A stretch of DNA of 6,000 bases from Eudoraea sp. (lineage in GTDB: Bacteria; Bacteroidota; Bacteroidia; Flavobacteriales; Flavobacteriaceae). Of this stretch, positions 1 to 6,000 are shown in pieces (the stretch's first letter is position 1; each line of letters begins with the position of its first letter). The position numbers were made by a program, and so were the translations under genes. The stretch is taken from positions 1 to 6,000 of the forward strand of contig JABDRK010000288.1 of the NCBI GenBank assembly GCA_013041785.1, in the 5' to 3' direction. Under the pieces are notes generated by a model. The model had not been told where the DNA came from, searched no databases, and was given only the letters and a program-made list of their open reading frames with translations.

Positions 1-960
1 GTGGAACACAACATGAAATCCCGATTGCTCAAGGGGTTGGACGTGAAGCCCGAAGCAGACTATCTGGACAGTCGCAAGGTGATTTTGTTCAACAACGATG
101 TGCATATCGGGCTGGCAGCACCCCAGACTTCTATGACTACCTATTTCTACAAAAATGCAGATGCAGACGAACTGCTGTTTGTACACAAGGGAAGTGGTAC
201 CCTCAAAACCCTCCTGGGAGAAATACCCTTTGAATATGGAGATTACCTGCTGATACCCAGAGGGATGATTTACCAGATTCATTTTGACACCAAAGAAAAC
301 CGTTTACTGATCACAGAGTCCTATCATCCACTGTATACCCCCAAACGCTATAGAAACTGGTTCGGACAGCATTTGGAGCATTCTCCGTTTTGTGAACGTG
401 ATTTTAAATTGCCTCAGAACCTGCAGACCCATGATGAAACAGGGGAATTCCTGATCAAGGTCAAGAAGCAGGGACAATTGCACCACCTTTTATATACTTC
501 CCATCCTTTTGATGTGGTAGGCTGGGATGGCTATAACTATCCCTATGGTTTTTCTATTCACGATTTTGAACCGATTACGGGCAGGGTTCACCAGCCGCCT
601 CCGGTACATCAGACGTTTGAAACGGGTGCTTTTGTGGTATGCTCTTTTTGTCCCCGATTGTACGATTACCACCCGGAAGCCATTCCTGCGCCATACAACC
701 ATTCCAATATAGACTCTGACGAGGTGTTGTATTATGTTGACGGAGATTTTATGAGCCGGAAAAACATAGACCAGGGCTATATTTCCTTACATCCTGCCGG
801 CATCCCGCATGGGCCGCACCCTGGCACCTATGAAGCCAGTATTGGAAAAAAAGGCACTGGTGAACTGGCGGTCATGATCGACACCTTTAAACCGCTGCAA
901 ATTACGCAGCAGGCTATGGATATTGATGATGGGAAATACTACCAATCCTGGCTAGAGTAA
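1..960 (+). CDS. hmgA: Homogentisate 1,2-dioxygenase, 5'-truncated by window edge
   Basis: This enzyme opens the ring of homogentisate with O2 to give 4-maleylacetoacetate, the central step of tyrosine and phenylalanine degradation. It is a cytosolic, non-haem Fe(II) cupin-fold enzyme. The visible 319 codons carry family hallmarks: an NADADELLFVHKG cupin block (residues 52-64), TPKRYRNWFGQ (113-123), HPFDVVGWDGYNYPY (168-182), HQPPPVHQTFE (197-207), and a C-terminal IPHGPHPG (268-275). By alignment with the human enzyme's iron ligands I infer H234, E241 and H270 as ligands. Members from Bacteroidota are about 385 residues, so roughly 65-70 N-terminal residues are missing. The GTG at base 1 is an internal Val codon rather than the start. 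The gene ends in TAA, 9 bp inside the convergent hutG. It shares no pathway step with the hut genes, although both units degrade amino acids. Identification is firm; the ligand assignment is inferred. Confidence 0.95.
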   Translation: MEHNMKSRLLKGLDVKPEADYLDSRKVILFNNDVHIGLAAPQTSMTTYFYKNADADELLFVHKGSGTLKTLLGEIPFEYGDYLLIPRGMIYQIHFDTKENRLLITESYHPLYTPKRYRNWFGQHLEHSPFCERDFKLPQNLQTHDETGEFLIKVKKQGQLHHLLYTSHPFDVVGWDGYNYPYGFSIHDFEPITGRVHQPPPVHQTFETGAFVVCSFCPRLYDYHPEAIPAPYNHSNIDSDEVLYYVDGDFMSRKNIDQGYISLHPAGIPHGPHPGTYEASIGKKGTGELAVMIDTFKPLQITQQAMDIDDGKYYQSWLE

Positions 961-1914
961 TTGTTGATTCCGTAAAACATGATGCAGGATTCCCGCTGCA
1001 AGTTTTGCAGTTTGCCCATCCTGGTCGTACACAGGGTTCATCTCGGCCAGATCCATGCTGATCAGTTTTCCGGAAGCTATTATTATTTGCAGTGTCCAGA
1101 GGGCAATTTCTGGTGTAAATCCAAATGGGGAAGCAGCACTGACCCCAGGGGCATAAGCTGAAGAAAATCCATCCAGGTCGATGGTGAGATAGACCCGGTC
1201 TACTTCCTCCAGGAAGTCCCGGATCTGGTCTCTTAGAAATTCGGTATGCTGCAGGTTGAATGTGTCATTGGTAACCCAGTCTACATCAAATTCCCTGGCC
1301 GTATTGAAGAGTTCCCTGGAATTTGCCTCTTCCCTGATCCCGAGACAGAGGTAATGAAAGGGCCGGTTACGTTCTTTTTGTTTGCGGGCAATCTGGTAAA
1401 ACGGAGTTCCGGAATTATTTCCTCCTGAATTGTTCCTGAGATCAAAATGCGCATCAAAATTGATTATACCTATCTCAGCATCAGGGCCCAGATGCTCCCT
1501 TATACCCGAGTAATGTCCATAGGCGATGTCGTGGCCTCCGCCCAGCAATAAAGGAAAAAATCCTTTATCCAGGAGTACCTTCACCTTTTCGGATAGGGCA
1601 GCCTGAGCGCTTTCCAAATCCTGATCGGGGCAGGATACTGCACCAACATCCACCAAGGAACTGTCCCAGGAAAGGGGGCAGGGCAGTTTTGCCAATTCCT
1701 GTTTGATCGCATCCGGCCCTTCCTTTGCCCCAACTCTGCCCTGGTTTCTGCGAACTCCCTCATCACAGGCATAACCCAAAAGCGCAAACCCTATATCACA
1801 CTGTATTTTTGCCGCCTCCAAATCCTGGAAATTAACCTGTTCATGAAGATACTGGGCCGTTTTGCTGCTTCGGCCTTTCCAGATTTCGGGTTTGGGAGGA
1901 TGATAATACTTCAT
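952..1914 (-). CDS. hutG: Formimidoylglutamase (arginase/ureohydrolase family)
   Basis: HutG hydrolyses N-formimino-L-glutamate to L-glutamate and formamide, the last step of the five-carbon histidine route (EC 3.5.3.8). The arginase-fold binuclear Mn motifs are all present. Numbered from the ATG, they are GGGHD (125-129, ligand H128), NFDAHFD (152-158, ligands D154, H156, D158) and TIDLDGF (244-250, ligands D246, D248). A GGNNSGTPF segment follows the second motif, as in formiminoglutamases, which favours this over arginase or agmatinase; the hut context agrees. The 320-residue length is normal. I chose the ATG at 1914. An in-frame TTG at 1929 would add five residues and leave a 5-bp gap after hutU instead of 20 bp. 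Neither start has a clear Shine-Dalgarno sequence. It is the last gene of the hut run, and its TAG stop lies within the 3' end of hmgA. Confidence 0.93.
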   Translation of the reverse strand: MKYYHPPKPEIWKGRSSKTAQYLHEQVNFQDLEAAKIQCDIGFALLGYACDEGVRRNQGRVGAKEGPDAIKQELAKLPCPLSWDSSLVDVGAVSCPDQDLESAQAALSEKVKVLLDKGFFPLLLGGGHDIAYGHYSGIREHLGPDAEIGIINFDAHFDLRNNSGGNNSGTPFYQIARKQKERNRPFHYLCLGIREEANSRELFNTAREFDVDWVTNDTFNLQHTEFLRDQIRDFLEEVDRVYLTIDLDGFSSAYAPGVSAASPFGFTPEIALWTLQIIIASGKLISMDLAEMNPVYDQDGQTAKLAAGILHHVLRNQQLL

Positions 1915-1934
1915 GTTTTTGCTGCTCAATGGGA

Positions 1935-3968
1935 TTAATCGGGATTTTCAAATAGGCCTCGCAAATACTGTTCTTCAACAAGATTCGGCAGGGTAACGGT
2001 AAGGCCAGGAGTACGCTCCATTTCCCTTTGGATGGCGAAACTGGCCTCCTCGTTTCGGGCCCAGCTCCTGCGTGCAATCCCGTTATTCACATCGAAAAAG
2101 AGCATATTTTTCAGGTTTTTCAGGGCTGCCTCAGAACCATCAAGGACCATCCCGAATCCGCCGTTGATCACTTCACCCCATCCAACTCCACCTCCATTGT
2201 GAATGGAGACCCAGGTGGCTCCCCTGAAACTATCACCAATAACATTATGGATGGCCATATCGGCAGTAAATTTGCTGCCATCATAAATATTGCTGGTTTC
2301 CCTGTAGGGGGAGTCCGTTCCGCTTACATCGTGATGATCACGTCCCAAAACCACAGGTGCCGAAATGGCGCCATTTTTTATAGCTTCATTAAAGGCCGCG
2401 GCAATCTGTACCCTGCCTTCGGCATCTGCATACAGGATCCTCGCCTGGGAACCCACCACCAACTGGTTTTGTTCGGCTTCTGCTATCCAGTGGATATTGT
2501 CCTGAAGTTGCCTGGCAATTTCAGCAGGGGCTTTTTGGTATAGCAACTGTAAAACTTCATGGGCAATTTGGTCTGTAGCCTGCAGGTCTCTTGGATCCCC
2601 TGATGTGCATACCCATCGAAAGGGCCCAAAGCCATAGTCAAAACACATGGGTCCCAAAATATCCTGCACATAGGAAGGGTATCTGAAATCAATGCCATTC
2701 GCTGCAAAAATCTCGGCACCAGCCCTCGAGGCTTCCAATAAAAATGCGTTTCCGTAATCAAAGAAATACGTGCCTTTTGCCGTATGTTGGTTAATGGCGT
2801 CTACCTGTCTCCTCAGGGACTCCTGGACCTTATCACGGAACAATTCCGGATTCTTTACCATCATGAGATTGGCTTCATCAAAGGACATGCCGGCAGGATA
2901 ATATCCCCCGGCCCAGGGATTGTGCAGTGAAGTCTGATCCGATCCCAAATGGACAAAAACCCCTTCTTTTAAAAATTTTTCCCAGACATCTACCACATTC
3001 CCTACATAGGCCAGGGAGACCACCTCTTCATCCCCGATGGCTTTCCGTGTTCGTTTTACCAGCGTTTCCAGATCGTATACCAGTTCATCAACCCAGCCTT
3101 GTTTATGTCGTTTTTCAGCGGCAGCCGGGTTGATTTCAGCGCAAATGGTGATACACCCAACAATATTCCCTGCTTTGGGTTGTGCCCCGCTCATACCCCC
3201 GAGGCCTGAGGTGAGGAATACCCTGCCCTTTGGAGAAACTCCCTTTTCAAGCACTTTTCTGAACGCATTCATCACGGTAATGGTAGTGCCGTGAACAATC
3301 CCCTGAGGCCCTATATACATATACGAGCCCGCAGTCATTTGTCCGTATTGGGTTACCCCCAGGGCGTTATATCGTTCCCAGTCCTCCTGACTGGAATAGT
3401 TTGGGATCATCATGCCGTTTGTGACCACCACACGGGGAGCATCCTTGCTCGAAGGGAAGAGCCCCATAGGATGTCCGGAATACAGGTGCAGGGTCTGCGT
3501 ATCGGTCATGTTGGCCAGGTATTTCATAGTAATGAGGTACTGTGCCCAATTCTGGAATACCGCCCCGTTACCGCCGTAGGTAATGAGTTCCTCCGGGTGT
3601 TGTGCAACTGCAGGGTCCAGGTTGTTTTGGATCATCAGCATGATTGCAGCAGCCTCACTTGTCTTTGTCGGATACTGGTCTATGGGTCGGGCGTACATGG
3701 CGTATTCCGGTTTAAACCGGTACATATAGATTCGCCCGTATGTTTTTAATTCTCCGGCAAACTCCCTGGACAGCTCTTCATGCCATGATTTTGGAAAATA
3801 GCGAAGTGCATTTCTAACAGCCAATTTCTTTTCCTCCACACTGAGGATGTCCTTTCGGTTCGGGGCATGGCTCAGCTGCTCATTATAGGTGGCTTTGGGT
3901 GGGAGATCCTTGGGAATTCCCTGTAATATGGCCGACTGAAATTCGGAAAGGGCTGTAGATGTTTCCAT
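1935..3968 (-). CDS. hutU: Urocanate hydratase (urocanase), long form
   Basis: HutU adds water to urocanate to form 4-imidazolone-5-propionate, using tightly bound NAD+ as an electrophile (EC 4.2.1.49). It is a cytosolic enzyme. Visible family blocks are YGGNGAVFQNWAQY (131-144), the glycine-rich SGLGGMSGAQPKA of the NAD-binding core (254-266), GSDQTSLHNP (342-351), FDYGNAFLLEASRAG (403-417), and FGPFRWVCTSGDP (447-459). The last holds C454, equivalent to the conserved cysteine near position 410 of the Pseudomonas enzyme. GRDHHDVSGTDSPYRET (542-558) and SIHNGGGVGWGE (588-599) follow. At 677 residues it is about 120 longer than the classical bacterial enzyme (about 555) and close to the animal one (about 676). 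By position of the cysteine, the extra sequence is split between about 44 residues before it and about 76 after it. The ATG start is 5 bp after the hutI stop. No frameshift or missing motif is seen. Confidence 0.97.
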   Translation of the reverse strand: METSTALSEFQSAILQGIPKDLPPKATYNEQLSHAPNRKDILSVEEKKLAVRNALRYFPKSWHEELSREFAGELKTYGRIYMYRFKPEYAMYARPIDQYPTKTSEAAAIMLMIQNNLDPAVAQHPEELITYGGNGAVFQNWAQYLITMKYLANMTDTQTLHLYSGHPMGLFPSSKDAPRVVVTNGMMIPNYSSQEDWERYNALGVTQYGQMTAGSYMYIGPQGIVHGTTITVMNAFRKVLEKGVSPKGRVFLTSGLGGMSGAQPKAGNIVGCITICAEINPAAAEKRHKQGWVDELVYDLETLVKRTRKAIGDEEVVSLAYVGNVVDVWEKFLKEGVFVHLGSDQTSLHNPWAGGYYPAGMSFDEANLMMVKNPELFRDKVQESLRRQVDAINQHTAKGTYFFDYGNAFLLEASRAGAEIFAANGIDFRYPSYVQDILGPMCFDYGFGPFRWVCTSGDPRDLQATDQIAHEVLQLLYQKAPAEIARQLQDNIHWIAEAEQNQLVVGSQARILYADAEGRVQIAAAFNEAIKNGAISAPVVLGRDHHDVSGTDSPYRETSNIYDGSKFTADMAIHNVIGDSFRGATWVSIHNGGGVGWGEVINGGFGMVLDGSEAALKNLKNMLFFDVNNGIARRSWARNEEASFAIQREMERTPGLTVTLPNLVEEQYLRGLFENPD

Positions 3969-3973
3969 ATCAG

Positions 3974-5230
3974 TTATTGGTTATTAATCGGAAAAACCTG
4001 TTTTCCATTTTTCCAAACGCTTTCGGGCTTCAGGCTTCCCTGATGGTATAGAATTTCGTTGTAATGGGTTGTAGAAAAGATAATAAAATCGCCCAAAAAT
4101 CCTTTTTGCAAAACGCCACGGTCCTGTTTATCCAGTGCCGCTGCAGCGCGAAACGTTATCCCGGCAAGAATTTCTGCGTTGCTGAGTTTTTCAAAAGCCC
4201 CAAGGATACTGGCCTGGGTAAGCAAATCCCCCATGGGAGCTGATCCGGGATTATGGTCACTGGCAATGGCTACCGCTCCCCCGGCATCAAGCAGCTTTCG
4301 GGCTGGAGCAAAAGCACAACCCAGGCCCAGTGAAGCCCCTGGTAATGCCATGGCAATCACCGAACTACCGGCCAGCAATTGGATCTCTTTTTCAGTACTT
4401 GCTTCCAGGTGATCTGCACTCAACGCTTCGCAAGCTACCGCGATTTCACTTCCGCCGGTTGAAAACTGATCCGCATGCAGGGTCAGTTGAAAACCCATTT
4501 CCTTAGCTTTCTTTAAGTAAGGAAGGATGGTTTTTGGATCAAAAGCCCCTTTTTCAATAAAAGCATCGATTCGATTGCTAAGGTTCTCCCGGAGCAGTAC
4601 CGGAAGCAATTCCTGCTCCAAAACGTCCAGATAAGCTGAAGCTCCCCCGGGAAAATCCCTGGGTGGAATGTGCGCTGCAAGACATGTCGGGATCAAGTCC
4701 GCAGGCGTCCTGCTGTCTGCCTCCCTGATTGCCCTGAGCATTTTCAATTCCTCCTGAACATCAAGGCCATATCCGCTTTTCACCTCAATGGTAGTCACCC
4801 CATTCAGCAAATGGGTATTTGCCCTCCTGACTACTCCCTGGGCAAGGGTATCCTGATCCGCTTTTCTGGTTTGGGTGACCGTATCCCAGATACCACCTCC
4901 TCTTTGTGCGATTTCCTGATAGGTGGCACCGGAATTTCTGTCGGCATAATCACGCGCCCTGCTGCCTTCAAAACAAATATGGGTATGGGCGTCGATCCAA
5001 CCGGGCAATACTACGCACGGGCTTTCCAACAGCACAATTTTTGCTTTAAGGTCCTTTGCTTTTTTGGCCAGGTCCCGATAGTCACCTATTTCGAAAATCC
5101 GGTTTCCTTCCAGTAAGATGCCACATGATTCCCAGACAGGCAACTCCCCATCAGAAATTGCACCTTTTAAGGGCAATCCAACCATGGGAAGTAGCTGGGT
5201 AATAGGACCAACGAAAGTGTATTGTGACAT
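3974..5230 (-). CDS. hutI: Imidazolonepropionase (amidohydrolase superfamily)
   Basis: HutI hydrolyses the ring of 4-imidazolone-5-propionate to N-formimino-L-glutamate (EC 3.5.2.7), linking HutU to HutG. It is a cytosolic metal-dependent TIM-barrel amidohydrolase. Numbered from the ATG at 5230 (418 residues, normal length), the mononuclear metal site is seen as DAHTH (81-85, ligands H82 and H84), LHADQF (251-256, ligand H252) and ASDHNPG (323-329, ligand D325). This spacing matches the Bacillus subtilis enzyme closely. EVKSGYGL (149-156) and SADHLE (271-276, with H274) are further family blocks. A C-terminal segment near GDFIIFS (380-386) is the usual beta-sandwich return strand. An upstream in-frame TTG at 5239 would overlap the hutH stop as TTGA. 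I prefer the ATG, which leaves a 5-bp gap after hutH, the same as the gap before hutU. No Shine-Dalgarno sequence is visible. Confidence 0.96.
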   Translation of the reverse strand: MSQYTFVGPITQLLPMVGLPLKGAISDGELPVWESCGILLEGNRIFEIGDYRDLAKKAKDLKAKIVLLESPCVVLPGWIDAHTHICFEGSRARDYADRNSGATYQEIAQRGGGIWDTVTQTRKADQDTLAQGVVRRANTHLLNGVTTIEVKSGYGLDVQEELKMLRAIREADSRTPADLIPTCLAAHIPPRDFPGGASAYLDVLEQELLPVLLRENLSNRIDAFIEKGAFDPKTILPYLKKAKEMGFQLTLHADQFSTGGSEIAVACEALSADHLEASTEKEIQLLAGSSVIAMALPGASLGLGCAFAPARKLLDAGGAVAIASDHNPGSAPMGDLLTQASILGAFEKLSNAEILAGITFRAAAALDKQDRGVLQKGFLGDFIIFSTTHYNEILYHQGSLKPESVWKNGKQVFPINNQ

Positions 5231-5235
5231 GTGTA

Positions 5236-6000
5236 TCAATAGGTTTCAAATTCTTCGGTAAAGGGGGTGGAAATTGACAGTTTGGCTTGCTCCCGGGCCT
5301 CTTCAACAATATGGATAATTACCTTGTTGCGGATCATCAGAATCCCTTTTTCTATGTCCTCACTAAATACCCGGTCTTTTTCTGCGAATTTAACCCGTTG
5401 CCTGACCGCTTTGTGTACCTGCTCCAATAGTTTACCGGACTTAAGGGGTTTTCGATACTCAAACGCCTGTGCAGCGGTCAACAATTCAATGGCCAGGATT
5501 TTTTCCACATTCTCGAGCACTTGTAGGGCCTTCCTCGCACTTATAGATCCCATACTCACATGGTCTTCCTGACCTAATGAAGTAGGAATGCTGTCGGCAC
5601 TCGATGGAAAGCAAAGGCTTTTATTCTCACTGGCCAGTGCCGCTGAGGTATATTGCAGTATCATATATCCCGAATTGATCCCGGTGTCTTCCATGAGCAG
5701 TTTGGGCACACCTGGATTCCCTTTCAGGGCAAGATAGATCCTGCGGTCGGAGATATTCCCGATCTCCGAGGCTGCTACGCAGGCATAGTCCAGTGCCATG
5801 GCCAATGGCTGCCCGTGAAAGTTACCACCACTGATGGCCAGGTTATCATCAAGGATAACAGGATTGTCCGTAACGGCATTGAGTTCAATTTCCAGAAGTT
5901 CTTTTAAATGCAGCCAGGAATTACGCGAAGCCCCGTGCACCTGAGGGATACACCGCAGCGAATAGGGATCCTGCACACGCTCACAATCGATATGGTCCTC
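5236..6000 (-). CDS. hutH: Histidine ammonia-lyase, C-terminal half (5' part beyond window)
   Basis: HutH deaminates L-histidine to trans-urocanate and ammonia (EC 4.3.1.3), the committed step of histidine use. The open frame runs unbroken to base 6000, so the gene enters from the right. The GTG at 5976 is an internal Val codon, not a start. In the 254 visible residues I see VQDPYSLRCIPQVHG (9-23), with R16 equivalent to the substrate-binding arginine near 283 in the Pseudomonas enzyme. Also present are NAVTDNP (41-47), SGGNFHGQP (57-65), and QEDHVSMGSISARKAL (144-159), with E145 equivalent to the catalytic glutamate near 414. The spacing between R16 and E145 agrees with the Pseudomonas protein within two residues. 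The Ala-Ser-Gly triad that forms the MIO cofactor lies in the missing N-terminal half (roughly 265 residues), so catalytic integrity cannot be fully checked. The gene ends in TGA 5 bp before the hutI ATG. The QVHG block and the hut neighbours argue against a tyrosine or phenylalanine lyase. Confidence 0.96.
   Translation of the reverse strand, partial: EDHIDCERVQDPYSLRCIPQVHGASRNSWLHLKELLEIELNAVTDNPVILDDNLAISGGNFHGQPLAMALDYACVAASEIGNISDRRIYLALKGNPGVPKLLMEDTGINSGYMILQYTSAALASENKSLCFPSSADSIPTSLGQEDHVSMGSISARKALQVLENVEKILAIELLTAAQAFEYRKPLKSGKLLEQVHKAVRQRVKFAEKDRVFSEDIEKGILMIRNKVIIHIVEEAREQAKLSISTPFTEEFETY

Larger units (their letters stand above)
952..6000 (-). other. hutHIUG histidine utilisation operon (upstream end outside window)
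   Basis: Four minus-strand genes in the order hutH, hutI, hutU, hutG have gaps of 5, 5 and 20 bp and no room for internal promoters, so they are very probably one transcript. They encode every enzyme needed to take histidine to glutamate by the formamide-releasing HutG branch. No formiminoglutamate deiminase (HutF), histidine transporter or regulator is within view. The promoter would lie upstream of hutH, past base 6000, so regulation cannot be read here. No Rho-independent terminator is evident after hutG, where the unit runs into the convergent hmgA. Confidence 0.85.

Noticed and set aside
1..3. GTG at base 1 as the true start of the homogentisate dioxygenase gene.
   Set aside because: The protein would lack about 65-70 N-terminal residues typical of the family, and the frame is open to the window edge, so this is truncation by the window.
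996..1010. Perfect 6-bp inverted repeat (CTGCAA-GTT-TTGCAG), 36 bp after the hmgA stop, as a possible hmgA terminator.
   Set aside because: The stem is short with only half G/C pairs, is followed by just three Ts, and lies inside hutG codons for conserved-looking C-terminal residues. Chance is the simpler explanation.
1931..1946. GGGATT direct repeat with a GATTAATC palindrome at the hutU-hutG junction, as an operator.
   Set aside because: It is too short and overlaps the hutU stop codon within an operon; no regulatory meaning can be supported.
2028..2543. 171-codon open frame on the plus strand.
   Set aside because: It lies entirely antisense to hutU, resembles no family I recognise, and has the composition expected of the complement of a conserved coding region.
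3291..3749. 152-codon open frame on the plus strand.
   Set aside because: It is antisense to the NAD-binding half of hutU, which has intact motifs there; no independent coding signal is seen.
4670..5116. 148-codon open frame on the plus strand.
   Set aside because: It is antisense to the metal-ligand region of hutI and is a shadow of that gene.
5974..5976. GTG as the start of a short histidine ammonia-lyase.
   Set aside because: The frame continues upstream to base 6000 with family-like residues, and the codon is the Val of the conserved VQDPYSLRC block.
1..6000. Mobile element, CRISPR array, tRNA/rRNA, riboswitch, phage or defence genes.
   Set aside because: The window is almost entirely filled by five recognisable metabolic genes, with intergenic gaps of 20 bp or less. 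No such structure was seen on either strand.

Overview
The window is a compact amino-acid catabolism locus, probably from a Bacteroidota genome and most likely a flavobacterium-like lineage. Three things point there. The homogentisate dioxygenase and urocanase read like the Bacteroidota forms of those families. The urocanase is the long form of about 677 residues. None of the three visible gene starts has a recognisable Shine-Dalgarno sequence, which is usual in that phylum. The taxonomic call is an inference from protein style, not a database result. Base composition looks close to half G+C and even throughout, with no sign of recent transfer.

Layout: the first 960 bases are the 3' part of a plus-strand gene for homogentisate 1,2-dioxygenase (tyrosine/phenylalanine degradation), cut by the left edge. 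Everything from 952 to 6000 is one minus-strand gene run. In transcription order it is hutH (histidine ammonia-lyase, 5' part cut by the right edge), hutI (imidazolonepropionase), hutU (urocanate hydratase) and hutG (formimidoylglutamase). Gaps are 5 bp at hutH-hutI and hutI-hutU. At hutU-hutG the gap is 20 bp, or 5 bp if an upstream TTG is the start. The two transcription units converge, and hmgA and hutG overlap by 9 bp at their 3' ends.

Together the four hut genes encode the complete histidine utilisation route that ends in formamide: histidine -> urocanate + NH3 (HutH), urocanate -> imidazolonepropionate (HutU), -> N-formimino-L-glutamate (HutI), -> glutamate + formamide (HutG). The promoter and any regulator of the hut operon would lie beyond the right edge, and the hmgA promoter beyond the left edge. 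There is no intergenic stretch longer than about 20 bp. I found no RNA gene, mobile element, CRISPR array or convincing terminator. I see no evidence of a previously undescribed system: this is ordinary metabolic DNA, and the observations below are of modest interest.
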